Origin: JAAYUD01 sp041907665
GTDB taxonomy: Bacteria > Bacteroidota > Bacteroidia > Bacteroidales > Bacteroidaceae
Assembly: GCA_041907665.1 (NCBI GenBank)
Contig: JAYRGW010000073.1
Location: forward strand, 1-5,787
Length of the DNA: 5,787 nucleotides
Reading direction: 5' to 3'
Shown here: in pieces, positions 1 to 5,525 of the stretch
Layout of the letters: the number at the start of each line of letters is the position of its first letter
Numbering within the stretch: position 1 is the first letter of the stretch
Made by a program: the position numbers and the translations under genes
Notes under the pieces: model-generated
Told to the model about the DNA's origin: nothing
Database searches by the model: none
The model's input: the letters and a program-made list of their open reading frames with translations, nothing else

Positions 1-100
1 CCGCTGCCATCGTAATATAAAAAATGCACTCCAAACTGTGCTCCTTTAAATGATCCCTTCTTGGATCTTCAACTTCTCTTAATATTGTTACTAAGTCCAT
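1..100 (-). CDS. ISAs1-family transposase, N-terminal fragment (runs off the left edge)
   Basis: Thirty-three codons are visible from the ATG at 100-98 to the window edge, beginning MDLVTILREVEDPRRDHLKE. The pattern of a short amphipathic helix, then DPR and basic residues, then a hydrophobic run (CIFYITMAA) is typical of the N-terminal DDE_Tnp_1-associated domain of ISAs1-type transposases. The catalytic DDE residues would lie outside the window, so it is not known whether the gene is intact. No clear Shine-Dalgarno sequence precedes the start, as is usual in Bacteroidetes. The gene lies inside the element whose end is at 246 and is oriented away from the sigma factor gene, on the same strand. 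The family call rests on about 33 residues plus the adjacent CAGGG terminus. Confidence 0.72.
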   Translation of the reverse strand, partial: MDLVTILREVEDPRRDHLKEHSLECIFYITMAA

Positions 101-132
101 ATTATTTACATATTTAATGTATTAAAGCCATG

Positions 133-165
133 TAAAGATAGTAAATAATACGGACATAAAAACAA
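133..165 (-). promoter_or_regulatory. Possible promoter of the ISAs1-type transposase
   Basis: On the minus strand, TATCTTTA (140-133) differs from the Bacteroidetes -7 consensus TAnnTTTG only at the last base. A TTG (165-163) lies 22 bp upstream as a possible -33 element. It sits about 35 bp before the transposase ATG. The match is imperfect and the region is AT-rich, so this is tentative. Confidence 0.3.
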
Positions 166-265
166 TATAATAAACTATATATGAATGTATTAAGTTAACA
201 ATATATAATGAAAATGATTAAACTAATTCTTAATGCGTCAGCCCTGTTATAGAATGCCTTTTTAA

Positions 266-286
266 GCCTAATGGTTTATCTTAGGC
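266..286. repeat. Small inverted repeat next to the insertion sequence
   Basis: Perfect 6-bp arms gcctaa (266-271) and ttaggc (281-286) are separated by a 9-base loop. No T-run follows on either strand, so a terminator is not well supported. It lies in the gene-free stretch 247-446 between the insertion sequence and the sigma factor gene. I found no open frame of note in that stretch on either strand. Confidence 0.3.
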
Positions 287-422
287 AGAGTTATTATTAA
301 AAATAAAAGAATGTACGAATTGTTATAAAAGACAGTTTATCAGTTTATTTATCGAATTGTTTCCAGAAAAGATGAGGGAAATCTAGGGAAAAGATCGGAT
401 AAATGCGACAAGAAGAAACCCC

Positions 423-441
423 AAAAAATCGAAATCGTTCG
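423..441 (-). terminator. Possible weak terminator of the sigma factor gene
   Basis: Read on the minus strand just after the sigma gene stop, CGAACGATTTCG (441-430) can form a 4-bp stem (CGAA/TTCG) with a 4-base loop. It is followed by ATTTTTT (429-423). The T-run and position fit an intrinsic terminator, but the stem is very short. It may instead be the ordinary T-rich spacer found after such sigma genes. Confidence 0.28.
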
Positions 442-446
442 TTATA

Positions 447-1013
447 TTAAGGCAATAACAACTGCAATAAAATAAAATCATTACGATTCATTTTCTCTCT
501 GAGTGTGGCCATTGCTCTTTTCTTTTGAGTCTTTACTGTCTCCAAAGAGATCTGCAACGTTTCTGCTATTTCCTGATTTTTTTTGCCATCCATATACATG
601 AGAAATACTTCACGGCAACGTTTAGGCAAATTATCGATAGTACAAAAAAGCTGACGGTATATCTCTTCGCTAAAGAAATGATCTTCACCATCATCATTAA
701 TCTTATATTGTTGATGAGTTTGTACCATTTCTTGCAAATAATTATCTTCAACATTTTTATGCTTTAAATAATCAAGCGAGGCATTTCGAACAGCATTATA
801 CAAAAAAGCTCGAAGAAAAACGGTAGATTCAAATTGCATTTTCTTCTCCCAAATCGTAGAGAACAAATCCTGAACAATATCTTCGGCGACCTTATTTTCG
901 TCGACAAATTGAATAGCGTAACTTACCAATGCTTTAAAGAAGTTCTTATAAAGCAGATTAAAAGCAGTATCATCCCAACGATTATACTGTTCTATCGAAA
1001 TCCCGTTATTCAT
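447..1013 (-). CDS. RNA polymerase ECF-type sigma factor, Bacteroides expansion family
   Basis: This 188-residue protein is a group IV (ECF) sigma factor, which directs RNA polymerase to a small set of promoters. Region sigma-2 spans about residues 17-86: AFNLLYKNFF, then EDIVQDLF near 44-51 and the region 2.3/2.4-like FLRAFLYNAVRNASLDYLKH at 66-85. Region sigma-4 spans about 117-175, with LPKRCREVF at 129-137 and a helix-turn-helix around 145-168 (NQEIAETLQISLETVKTQ). The length and both domains match the Bacteroides-expanded ECF family, whose members usually control SusC/SusD-type uptake operons with a FecR-like anti-sigma factor encoded directly downstream. No such gene is visible here: downstream are 200 bp of gene-free sequence and an insertion sequence. 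The ATG at 1013 is preceded by a good -7 box. The target regulon cannot be read from this window. Confidence 0.93.
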   Translation of the reverse strand: MNNGISIEQYNRWDDTAFNLLYKNFFKALVSYAIQFVDENKVAEDIVQDLFSTIWEKKMQFESTVFLRAFLYNAVRNASLDYLKHKNVEDNYLQEMVQTHQQYKINDDGEDHFFSEEIYRQLFCTIDNLPKRCREVFLMYMDGKKNQEIAETLQISLETVKTQKKRAMATLREKMNRNDFILLQLLLP

Positions 1014-1032
1014 ATATATTTAACTAACCGCA

Positions 1033-1060
1033 CAAAGGTAGCTAAAAAATATAAAGACAA
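1033..1060 (-). promoter_or_regulatory. Promoter of the ECF sigma factor gene
   Basis: TACCTTTG (1040-1033, minus strand) is an exact match to the Bacteroidetes -7 consensus TAnnTTTG. A TTG (1060-1058) lies 17 bp upstream as a possible -33 element, slightly closer than the usual spacing of about 19-21 bp. It leaves a leader of about 15-20 bases before the ATG at 1013. No terminator hairpin is evident between the upstream DUF1634 gene and this site, so read-through from that operon is also possible. Confidence 0.6.
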
Positions 1061-1084
1061 GAAGAAATAATAAAAATATCTATT

Positions 1085-1465
1085 TTAAGCTCCCGTCAAT
1101 GAGTTGGAGAGAATAACTAGAAAGACAATGGCAGTGATAGAGACATACAGCCAATCACGCTCACGGGCAAAATCTATAAGAGATAGTAAAATACGGATGA
1201 TAGGCGTGAGCATTAAAACAAGCACGCCAACTTGTATCCAATTTTTAGCTTGAAACTGCAAAAGCCCCGCAAATATACCTTTTATAGTAGTAAGTGATGA
1301 AGGCTCGCCATGAAAGACAGTATAGTCAGGCATTGGTTCACCACCATGACAGATCAAATAATATATTCCACTAGCAAGAGCGATGGCACAAGCCGTCATC
1401 ACGCCTACACGAAGAGCAGTTCCAATAAGCAACTGCATATCGTTTTTTTGTTCTATCGATTCCAT
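1085..1465 (-). CDS. DUF1634 family membrane protein, partner of the TauE-type permease
   Basis: This is a 126-residue inner-membrane protein of unknown function. Three hydrophobic segments are visible at about residues 13-38, 76-97 and 105-122. The family signature is in the second half: a glycine then leucine-rich helix ending TPIIRILLSLIDFARERDWLYV (about 87-108, with Pro88, Arg91 and the acidic/basic RERD turn). DUF1634 genes are commonly found beside sulfite exporter TauE/SafE genes, and here the gene starts 5 bp after the stop of such a permease, on the same strand. The two are almost certainly co-transcribed. I infer that it is an accessory subunit or modulator of the permease; no catalytic residues are apparent. 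The start at 1465 gives a short polar N-terminus before the first helix, and Met10 is an alternative start. Confidence 0.85.
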   Translation of the reverse strand: MESIEQKNDMQLLIGTALRVGVMTACAIALASGIYYLICHGGEPMPDYTVFHGEPSSLTTIKGIFAGLLQFQAKNWIQVGVLVLMLTPIIRILLSLIDFARERDWLYVSITAIVFLVILSNSLTGA

Positions 1466-1470
1466 CTATT

Positions 1471-2307
1471 TTAAAATTTACCGGCGATGCCGTTGTATAT
1501 CATATTTATAGCAACCAAAACAATAGCACATGCAAATATTTGTCGAAGTACTTTCACATTAAGTTTTTTCAATAAACGAGCACCTGTTAAGGCTCCCGTC
1601 AACACACCTACCATAATAGGAAAAGCAATACCCGGTTCGATGTAACCTCGTTGTATATATACTACGGCAGAAGCAACAGCAGTAACACCAATCATAAAAT
1701 TGCTGGTAGTAGTACTTACTTTAAACGGTACTTTCATTGCCGAATCCATAGCCAATACTTTGAGCACCCCGCTACCAATACCAAGCAGTCCTGACAATAC
1801 CCCTGCACTAAGCATGATAGAAAAACCTCCACAGACATGAGTCAGCTCATAACTTTTCACCCCTCCTTCTTTAGTAGGATATGTTCCATATAACTTTAAT
1901 TTACGTGCCAAATCACTACCTACAACATTTGTATGATCGGCCGAACGGCGTTGTTGCATTATGGCAGTAAAAATCAAAACAGCACCAAAAACTACAGCGA
2001 TAGCATTGGTCGGCATCCACAATGCAATAAATGCACCACCTACAGCACCAATTGTCGTTGCTATTTCTAGAAACATACCTAGTCTGATATTTGTAATACC
2101 TTCTTTGACATAGGCACTGGCCGAACCGGAAGAAGTAGCTATCGAAGCAATCAATGCCGCACCAATAGCATAATGAAAGTCAACATGAAAACAAAGAGTT
2201 AAAATAGGTATTACTACTACCCCACCTCCAAGTCCTGTAAGAGAACCTAGAAGTCCCGCTAGAAAAGCAGAGCAAATTAAAACGAGCGTAAAAGTTAGAA
2301 CTGTCAT
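1471..2307 (-). CDS. TauE/SafE family (TSUP) permease, probable sulfur-anion or organic-anion exporter
   Basis: This 278-residue polytopic membrane protein has the two-fold repeat of the TauE/SafE family. The first half carries TGLGGGVVVIPIL (residues 24-36) after an N-terminal hydrophobic helix. The second half repeats the theme as SGLLGIGSGVLKV (172-184). About eight hydrophobic segments are visible, with a hydrophilic loop around 118-155 between the halves. Family members move sulfite, sulfoacetate or other small anions across the inner membrane, and the substrate cannot be read from sequence. No sulfur-metabolism gene is nearby. The only functional link is the DUF1634 gene 5 bp downstream, a pairing seen in many genomes. 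The ATG at 2307 follows an exact -7 promoter box. Length is normal and nothing looks truncated. Confidence 0.9.
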   Translation of the reverse strand: MTVLTFTLVLICSAFLAGLLGSLTGLGGGVVVIPILTLCFHVDFHYAIGAALIASIATSSGSASAYVKEGITNIRLGMFLEIATTIGAVGGAFIALWMPTNAIAVVFGAVLIFTAIMQQRRSADHTNVVGSDLARKLKLYGTYPTKEGGVKSYELTHVCGGFSIMLSAGVLSGLLGIGSGVLKVLAMDSAMKVPFKVSTTTSNFMIGVTAVASAVVYIQRGYIEPGIAFPIMVGVLTGALTGARLLKKLNVKVLRQIFACAIVLVAINMIYNGIAGKF

Positions 2308-2329
2308 CCTTTATATTATATTTTGAATA

Positions 2330-2337
2330 CAAAGGTA
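2330..2337 (-). promoter_or_regulatory. -7 box of the TauE/DUF1634 operon
   Basis: TACCTTTG (2337-2330, minus strand) matches TAnnTTTG exactly and lies about 22 bp upstream of the permease ATG. It is the same octamer as the one before the sigma factor gene. The nearest upstream TTG triplets (2366-2364 and 2371-2369) are 26 bp or more away, further than the usual -33 spacing, so the -33 element is not assigned. Confidence 0.5.
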
Positions 2338-2459
2338 TAATGAAATAAATTAGGTATCGTATTCAATTCAATAAAATTATATATATTTTATTCCTTTTCG
2401 TGCAGTATTTACCTAAAGCATTCATTTAAATAGATGTAAACACTTTAAACTAATAAAAA

Positions 2460-2915
2460 ATGAATCGTTTTATCAAATCATTATTATCGTATTTCCTCAT
2501 TTTATTGGGTTTTTCATCATGTGCAAAGAGTTCTGACGAACCCTGCGAATACGGTACACCGACAGCTTCTTTTAAAATAAAAGGCACAGTACAAGATGAA
2601 GATGGGCAACCAATTCCGAATATACAAGTTATAGGTAAATATATATATTACGTAGGCGAGAAAACCGATAATATAAAAGATACCCTTTACACAAACGAAA
2701 AGGGTGAGTTCGCCAAGTCTTATACAAAAATGCAGCCTAACTCTATTCAACTAAACTTTTACGACATTGACGGAAGTAAAAATGGAGGCACTTTCAAAAA
2801 AGATTCAATTATGGAAAAAGATATGACGATCATTCAGACACAAAAAGCTAATGGTTGGTATCAAGGGAACTTTGAAATAACAGCAAATAAGAAACTCAAA
2901 AAGGTAGATAAATGA
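2460..2915 (+). CDS. Putative lipoprotein of the rSAM/lipoprotein system
   Basis: This 151-residue protein is exported and lipid-anchored. A basic N-terminus (NRFIK) and hydrophobic core (about 7-18) lead to a lipobox FSSC, with Cys21 as the predicted acylation site. After a short linker comes CEYGTPTA (Cys29-Ala36), which I recognise as the hallmark of the radical SAM-associated lipoprotein family. A carboxypeptidase-regulatory-like beta-sandwich follows, about 37-90, with KGTVQDEDGQPIPNIQV and TLYTNEKGEF. The C-terminal part ends with GWYQGNFEI (132-140) and a lysine-rich tail. The acidic SSDE just after the lipidated Cys resembles Bacteroidetes surface-export signals, so surface display is possible. 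Its stop codon overlaps the start of the radical SAM gene by 4 bp, implying coupled translation. The function is unknown. A poor promoter candidate is TTG 2323-2325 with TAAATTAG 2346-2353; no strong one was found. Confidence 0.85.
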   Translation: MNRFIKSLLSYFLILLGFSSCAKSSDEPCEYGTPTASFKIKGTVQDEDGQPIPNIQVIGKYIYYVGEKTDNIKDTLYTNEKGEFAKSYTKMQPNSIQLNFYDIDGSKNGGTFKKDSIMEKDMTIIQTQKANGWYQGNFEITANKKLKKVDK

Positions 2916-3988
2916 CACAAGTCTTATCGATACGCCACCGATTGGCCCTTGAAATAGCCCGCAAACTCCAAGATAAAGTTATTGAAGAACATCCCCTCAA
3001 ACAATTGTTTTGGGAATGCACCCTTCGCTGCAACTTACAATGCCGACATTGTGGAAGCGACTGTAAAAAGCAGTCTTCATACCCCGACATGCCCAAAGAA
3101 GACTTTCTGCGCGTATTGGATTCTATTCGCAAGAAAAGAGATCCACATTCTATTTTTGTAATTATTACAGGAGGCGAACCTTTGGTGCGTTCCGATTTAG
3201 AAGATTGCGGACGTTCCATTTATGAGAAGGGATTCCCATGGGGTATTGTAACCAATGGATTGGCATTTACAGAACAGAGATTCAGACATCTACTACAAGC
3301 AGGTATTCATAGTATAACGGTAAGTTTGGATGGACTAGAAGACTCACACAATTGGATACGAAACAATGAGAGCAGTTTTAAAAGAGCATCGGATGCAATA
3401 CAAATATTAGCCTCATCCGATGATATTAAATTTGATGTAGTGACTTGTGTCAATAGCAGAAATTATTCGCAATTACAAGAATTAAAAAGTTATCTTATAG
3501 AAAAGAAAGTGAAACATTGGAGACTCTTTACGATATTCCCTGTAGGAAGAGCAGCCAGCGATCGGCAATTGCAACTTACAAATGAAGAATTTCGAGGTTT
3601 ACTCTCGTTCATCAAACAGACCCGCAAGGAAAAAGTAATTGAAGCTAGTTATGGTTGTGAAGGTTTTTTAGGAAACTACGAAGGAGAAGTAAGAAATCAT
3701 TTCTTTGCCTGTCAAGCAGGTGTTACTGTCGGATCAGTACTTATTAATGGTGCAATATCCGCTTGCCCCAGTATTCGATCAGACTATCATCAAGGGAATA
3801 TATACAACAACGATTTCTTGGATGTTTGGGAAAAGGAGTTTAAACCTTATCGCGATAGAACTTGGATGCATAAAGGTAGCTGTGGAAGCTGCAACTATTT
3901 TAAGTTTTGCAGAGGAAACGGGATGCATCTTCGCGACGAGAACGGCGACTTACTCTTCTGCCATTTGAAAAGAATTACAGAAATATAA
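2912..3988 (+). CDS. Radical SAM/SPASM enzyme of the rSAM/lipoprotein system
   Basis: This 358-residue enzyme is predicted to use a [4Fe-4S] cluster and S-adenosylmethionine for radical chemistry. The cluster motif CNLQCRHC has Cys40, Cys44 and Cys47, embedded in WECTLRCNLQCRHCGSDC (34-51), which is distinctive for this family. Core TIM-barrel motifs follow: GGEP (87-90), TNG (114-116) and SLDG (138-141). The C-terminal SPASM-type domain begins near 267 (CQAGVTVGSVLINGAISACP) and supplies Cys267, 285, 324, 327, 333 and 350 for extra clusters. This architecture is typical of peptide- or protein-modifying enzymes, so I infer a protein substrate. The natural candidate is the lipoprotein encoded immediately upstream with a 4-bp ATGA overlap. 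That would require modification in the cytoplasm before export; an alternative is an unlinked substrate. The start at 2912 matches the family N-terminus and the overlap, and all key residues are present. Confidence 0.92.
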   Translation: MTQVLSIRHRLALEIARKLQDKVIEEHPLKQLFWECTLRCNLQCRHCGSDCKKQSSYPDMPKEDFLRVLDSIRKKRDPHSIFVIITGGEPLVRSDLEDCGRSIYEKGFPWGIVTNGLAFTEQRFRHLLQAGIHSITVSLDGLEDSHNWIRNNESSFKRASDAIQILASSDDIKFDVVTCVNSRNYSQLQELKSYLIEKKVKHWRLFTIFPVGRAASDRQLQLTNEEFRGLLSFIKQTRKEKVIEASYGCEGFLGNYEGEVRNHFFACQAGVTVGSVLINGAISACPSIRSDYHQGNIYNNDFLDVWEKEFKPYRDRTWMHKGSCGSCNYFKFCRGNGMHLRDENGDLLFCHLKRITEI

Positions 3989-3989
3989 A

Positions 3990-4007
3990 GGTGGTGCTTT
4001 CCCACCA
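3990..4007. terminator. Possible bidirectional terminator hairpin between convergent operons
   Basis: Just after the radical SAM stop, GGTGG (3990-3994) can pair with CCACC (4002-4006). In a shifted register, TGGTG (3992-3996) can pair with CACCA (4003-4007), with a 6-7 base loop. No T-run follows on the plus strand; on the minus strand TTTATATTT follows. It therefore suits the leftward methyltransferase operon slightly better. The position between converging genes supports a terminator role, but the stem is only 5 bp. Confidence 0.35.
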
Positions 4008-4055
4008 ATTAAATTAATAAGGAACTGCTATTAAAAGGATATTGCCAATAAAAAT

Positions 4056-4571
4056 TTACCAGAGTTTACTAGCGCGTCTTTCTAAATCGAGCAAAAAGGT
4101 TTTCTTTTCTAAACCACCTGCATATCCCGTCAATTTGCCTGTCGAACCAATCACACGATGACAGGGAACAATAATGCTTATAGGATTATTGTGATTTGCA
4201 CCGCCTACCGCTCTACAAGCTTTGGGGCTACCGATTTGACGAGCAATATCAGCATACGTTCGCGTCTCTCCGTATGGAATAGTGAGTAATGCATTCCATA
4301 CTTTTTTATAAAAATTGGAGTAAGATTCAGCCGAATAATCGACGGGAATATCAAACGTAGTACGCTGCCCTTCAAAATATTCCATTAATTCATTGCGCGT
4401 CCGTTCAATAATGTGAGGAAAGTTTCCGTTTGTCAGTTCTTTATCAGCATCGGTACGTACAAAATTGAGACCTATAATCGCGGTTTCTGCATCATTGCAT
4501 ATCAACTCAATCATTCCAACAGGAGTGTCGATAACGTACGATTTGCCTATTACTACCGTTCGTTTCATCAT
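4056..4571 (-). CDS. ogt: Methylated-DNA--[protein]-cysteine S-methyltransferase
   Basis: This DNA-repair suicide enzyme of 171 residues removes O6-alkyl groups from guanine by transferring them to its own cysteine. The acceptor motif PCHRV is at 136-140, with Cys137 in the expected IVPCHRVIG context. Upstream, YGETRTYADIA (100-110) and KACRAVGGANHNNP (117-130) form the DNA-binding helix-turn-helix, with the base-flipping arginine probably Arg120. GKLTGYAGGLEKKTFLL (145-161) completes the active-site region. Residues about 10-80 are the variable N-terminal ribonuclease-H-like domain. The length fits a stand-alone Ogt/AGT and there is no Ada transcription-factor domain, so it is probably constitutive instead of adaptive. 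Its ATG overlaps the epimerase stop by 4 bp (ATGA). A second ATG immediately follows, so the true start may be one codon later. Ogt versus Ada-C naming is a convention. Confidence 0.95.
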   Translation of the reverse strand: MMKRTVVIGKSYVIDTPVGMIELICNDAETAIIGLNFVRTDADKELTNGNFPHIIERTRNELMEYFEGQRTTFDIPVDYSAESYSNFYKKVWNALLTIPYGETRTYADIARQIGSPKACRAVGGANHNNPISIIVPCHRVIGSTGKLTGYAGGLEKKTFLLDLERRASKLW

Positions 4572-5449
4572 ATTAGCTTTATGTTATAAGTTGAATTGAA
4601 AGTCCCTTTGGGAGCTAGATGTTGCATCCAATCCTTATTCTGGAATGAATCGGTATAATTTACCGTATCACAACGTCCATACCACGGTTCAATACAAACA
4701 AACGGTGCATAACTATCTTGAGCCGGAGACCATAAGCCCACTACCGGAGCATCAAATGAAAGTTGTACGTAAGGTTTATGCGAAGCATCCATCAATGTGA
4801 CTTCATTGACTTGACTATTTTCAAAAACTAAAGCGTCACCATTGAATGTAGTTTTCCTAATACTTATTTCACCATTTGGTAGCTCGTAGTTCTCTTTTTC
4901 AGGTACAACGCATCCCTTTTCTCCGATCACCGTCAGTTGAAGTGAATCAGTTTGTGGATTTAGTGCGAAATATCCTTGAACTTCTGCTTGCTCATCATAA
5001 TTCTTAAAATTAAATGCAGGATGAGCTCCTATTTGGAAGTTCATTGCAATATCGGCCGGATTATGTACCTGCCACATCACCTGTATCTCACTATCAATTA
5101 AACGATAACCAATTTCCAACTCAAAGCTATAAGGATATTTTTCGTGGGTTACTTCATTATCAACAAGTCGGTAGCGCAACTCGTTGTCTGTATGTTTTAT
5201 TAATACAAACTCCATGTCACGGGCAAAACCATGTTGAGACATGGAATAAGTTAAGCCGTTTTCGCGGTATTTTCCATCCCATACACTTCCAACAATAGGG
5301 AAAAGAACTGGAGAATGACGTTTCCAATAGATAGGATCGGCTTGCCATAAATATTCCCAACCCGTTTTATTATTGCGTATACCACATAGTTCTGCACCAT
5401 AAGAATTAACAGATATAGTCAGAAAAGAATTTTGTATTGTTTCTATCAT
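4568..5449 (-). CDS. Aldose 1-epimerase family protein (LacX-like mutarotase)
   Basis: This 293-residue cytoplasmic protein has the galactose-mutarotase fold and is predicted to interconvert alpha and beta anomers of an aldose or sugar phosphate. Visible family motifs are WKRHSPVLFPIVG (42-54), QHGFARD (72-78), IGAHPAFNF (140-148) and CIEPWYGRCD (252-261). By homology, His73 and His143 are likely the substrate-binding and general-acid histidines, and Glu254 the general base. No signal peptide is seen, unlike secreted GalM-type enzymes of Bacteroides. The compact form and the EPWYG variant place it with the LacX-like branch, whose natural sugar is often unknown. It is first in a two-gene unit with the methyltransferase and has a good promoter. 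No sugar-utilisation gene is adjacent, so the substrate is not indicated. The start at 5449 is the only reasonable one. Confidence 0.9.
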   Translation of the reverse strand: MIETIQNSFLTISVNSYGAELCGIRNNKTGWEYLWQADPIYWKRHSPVLFPIVGSVWDGKYRENGLTYSMSQHGFARDMEFVLIKHTDNELRYRLVDNEVTHEKYPYSFELEIGYRLIDSEIQVMWQVHNPADIAMNFQIGAHPAFNFKNYDEQAEVQGYFALNPQTDSLQLTVIGEKGCVVPEKENYELPNGEISIRKTTFNGDALVFENSQVNEVTLMDASHKPYVQLSFDAPVVGLWSPAQDSYAPFVCIEPWYGRCDTVNYTDSFQNKDWMQHLAPKGTFNSTYNIKLI

Positions 5450-5469
5450 TTATTTCTTTTTTTGATTCA

Positions 5470-5501
5470 CAAAAATAACATTTTTATGATATAGAGACAA
5501 G
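5470..5501 (-). promoter_or_regulatory. Promoter of the epimerase/methyltransferase operon
   Basis: On the minus strand, TATTTTTG (5477-5470) is an exact match to TAnnTTTG. CTTG (5501-5498) stands exactly 20 bp upstream in the -33 position, the best-spaced promoter in the window. The expected leader before the ATG at 5449 is about 15 bases. Confidence 0.6.
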
Positions 5502-5525
5502 TAATATGATGTAAAATAAATATTA

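Larger units (their letters stand above)
1..246 (-). mobile_element. Insertion sequence end, probably ISAs1 family (left part outside window)
   Basis: This is the transposase-start end of an insertion sequence that continues beyond position 1. Read on the minus strand, the element begins at 246 with CAGGGCTGACGCATTAA (246 to 230). It then has an AT-rich leader of about 130 bp and the start of a transposase at 100. A CAGGG-type terminus is what I recall for ISAs1-family ends, and the transposase N-terminus agrees. The other terminus is not in the window, so the inverted repeat cannot be confirmed. The bases just outside, ttatagaa (247-254), are the candidate target duplication, since the family usually makes about 8 bp. 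Confidence 0.65.

Noticed and set aside
525..767. Plus-strand open frame of 80 codons inside the sigma factor gene
   Set aside because: It lies antisense to a well-supported sigma factor with both conserved domains, and its residues are low-complexity hydrophobic with no motif.
834..1070. Plus-strand open frame of 78 codons over the sigma gene start and its promoter
   Set aside because: It is antisense to the sigma-2 domain, ends in a lysine-rich AT-driven tail, and shows no family resemblance.
2308..2459. Riboswitch or structured leader before the lipoprotein operon
   Set aside because: The region is very AT-rich and I could find no stable stem, conserved core or terminator-antiterminator arrangement.
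2896..3219. Minus-strand open frame of 107 codons opposite the start of the radical SAM gene
   Set aside because: It covers the CNLQCRHC and GGEP codons in antisense, so it is a shadow of the real gene.
3705..3968. Plus-strand open frame of 87 codons within the radical SAM SPASM region
   Set aside because: It is a different frame of a region whose cysteine pattern is clearly coding in the main frame.
5014..5298. Plus-strand open frame of 94 codons opposite the epimerase gene
   Set aside because: It is antisense to the HGFARD and GAHPAF motif region and has no recognisable domain.
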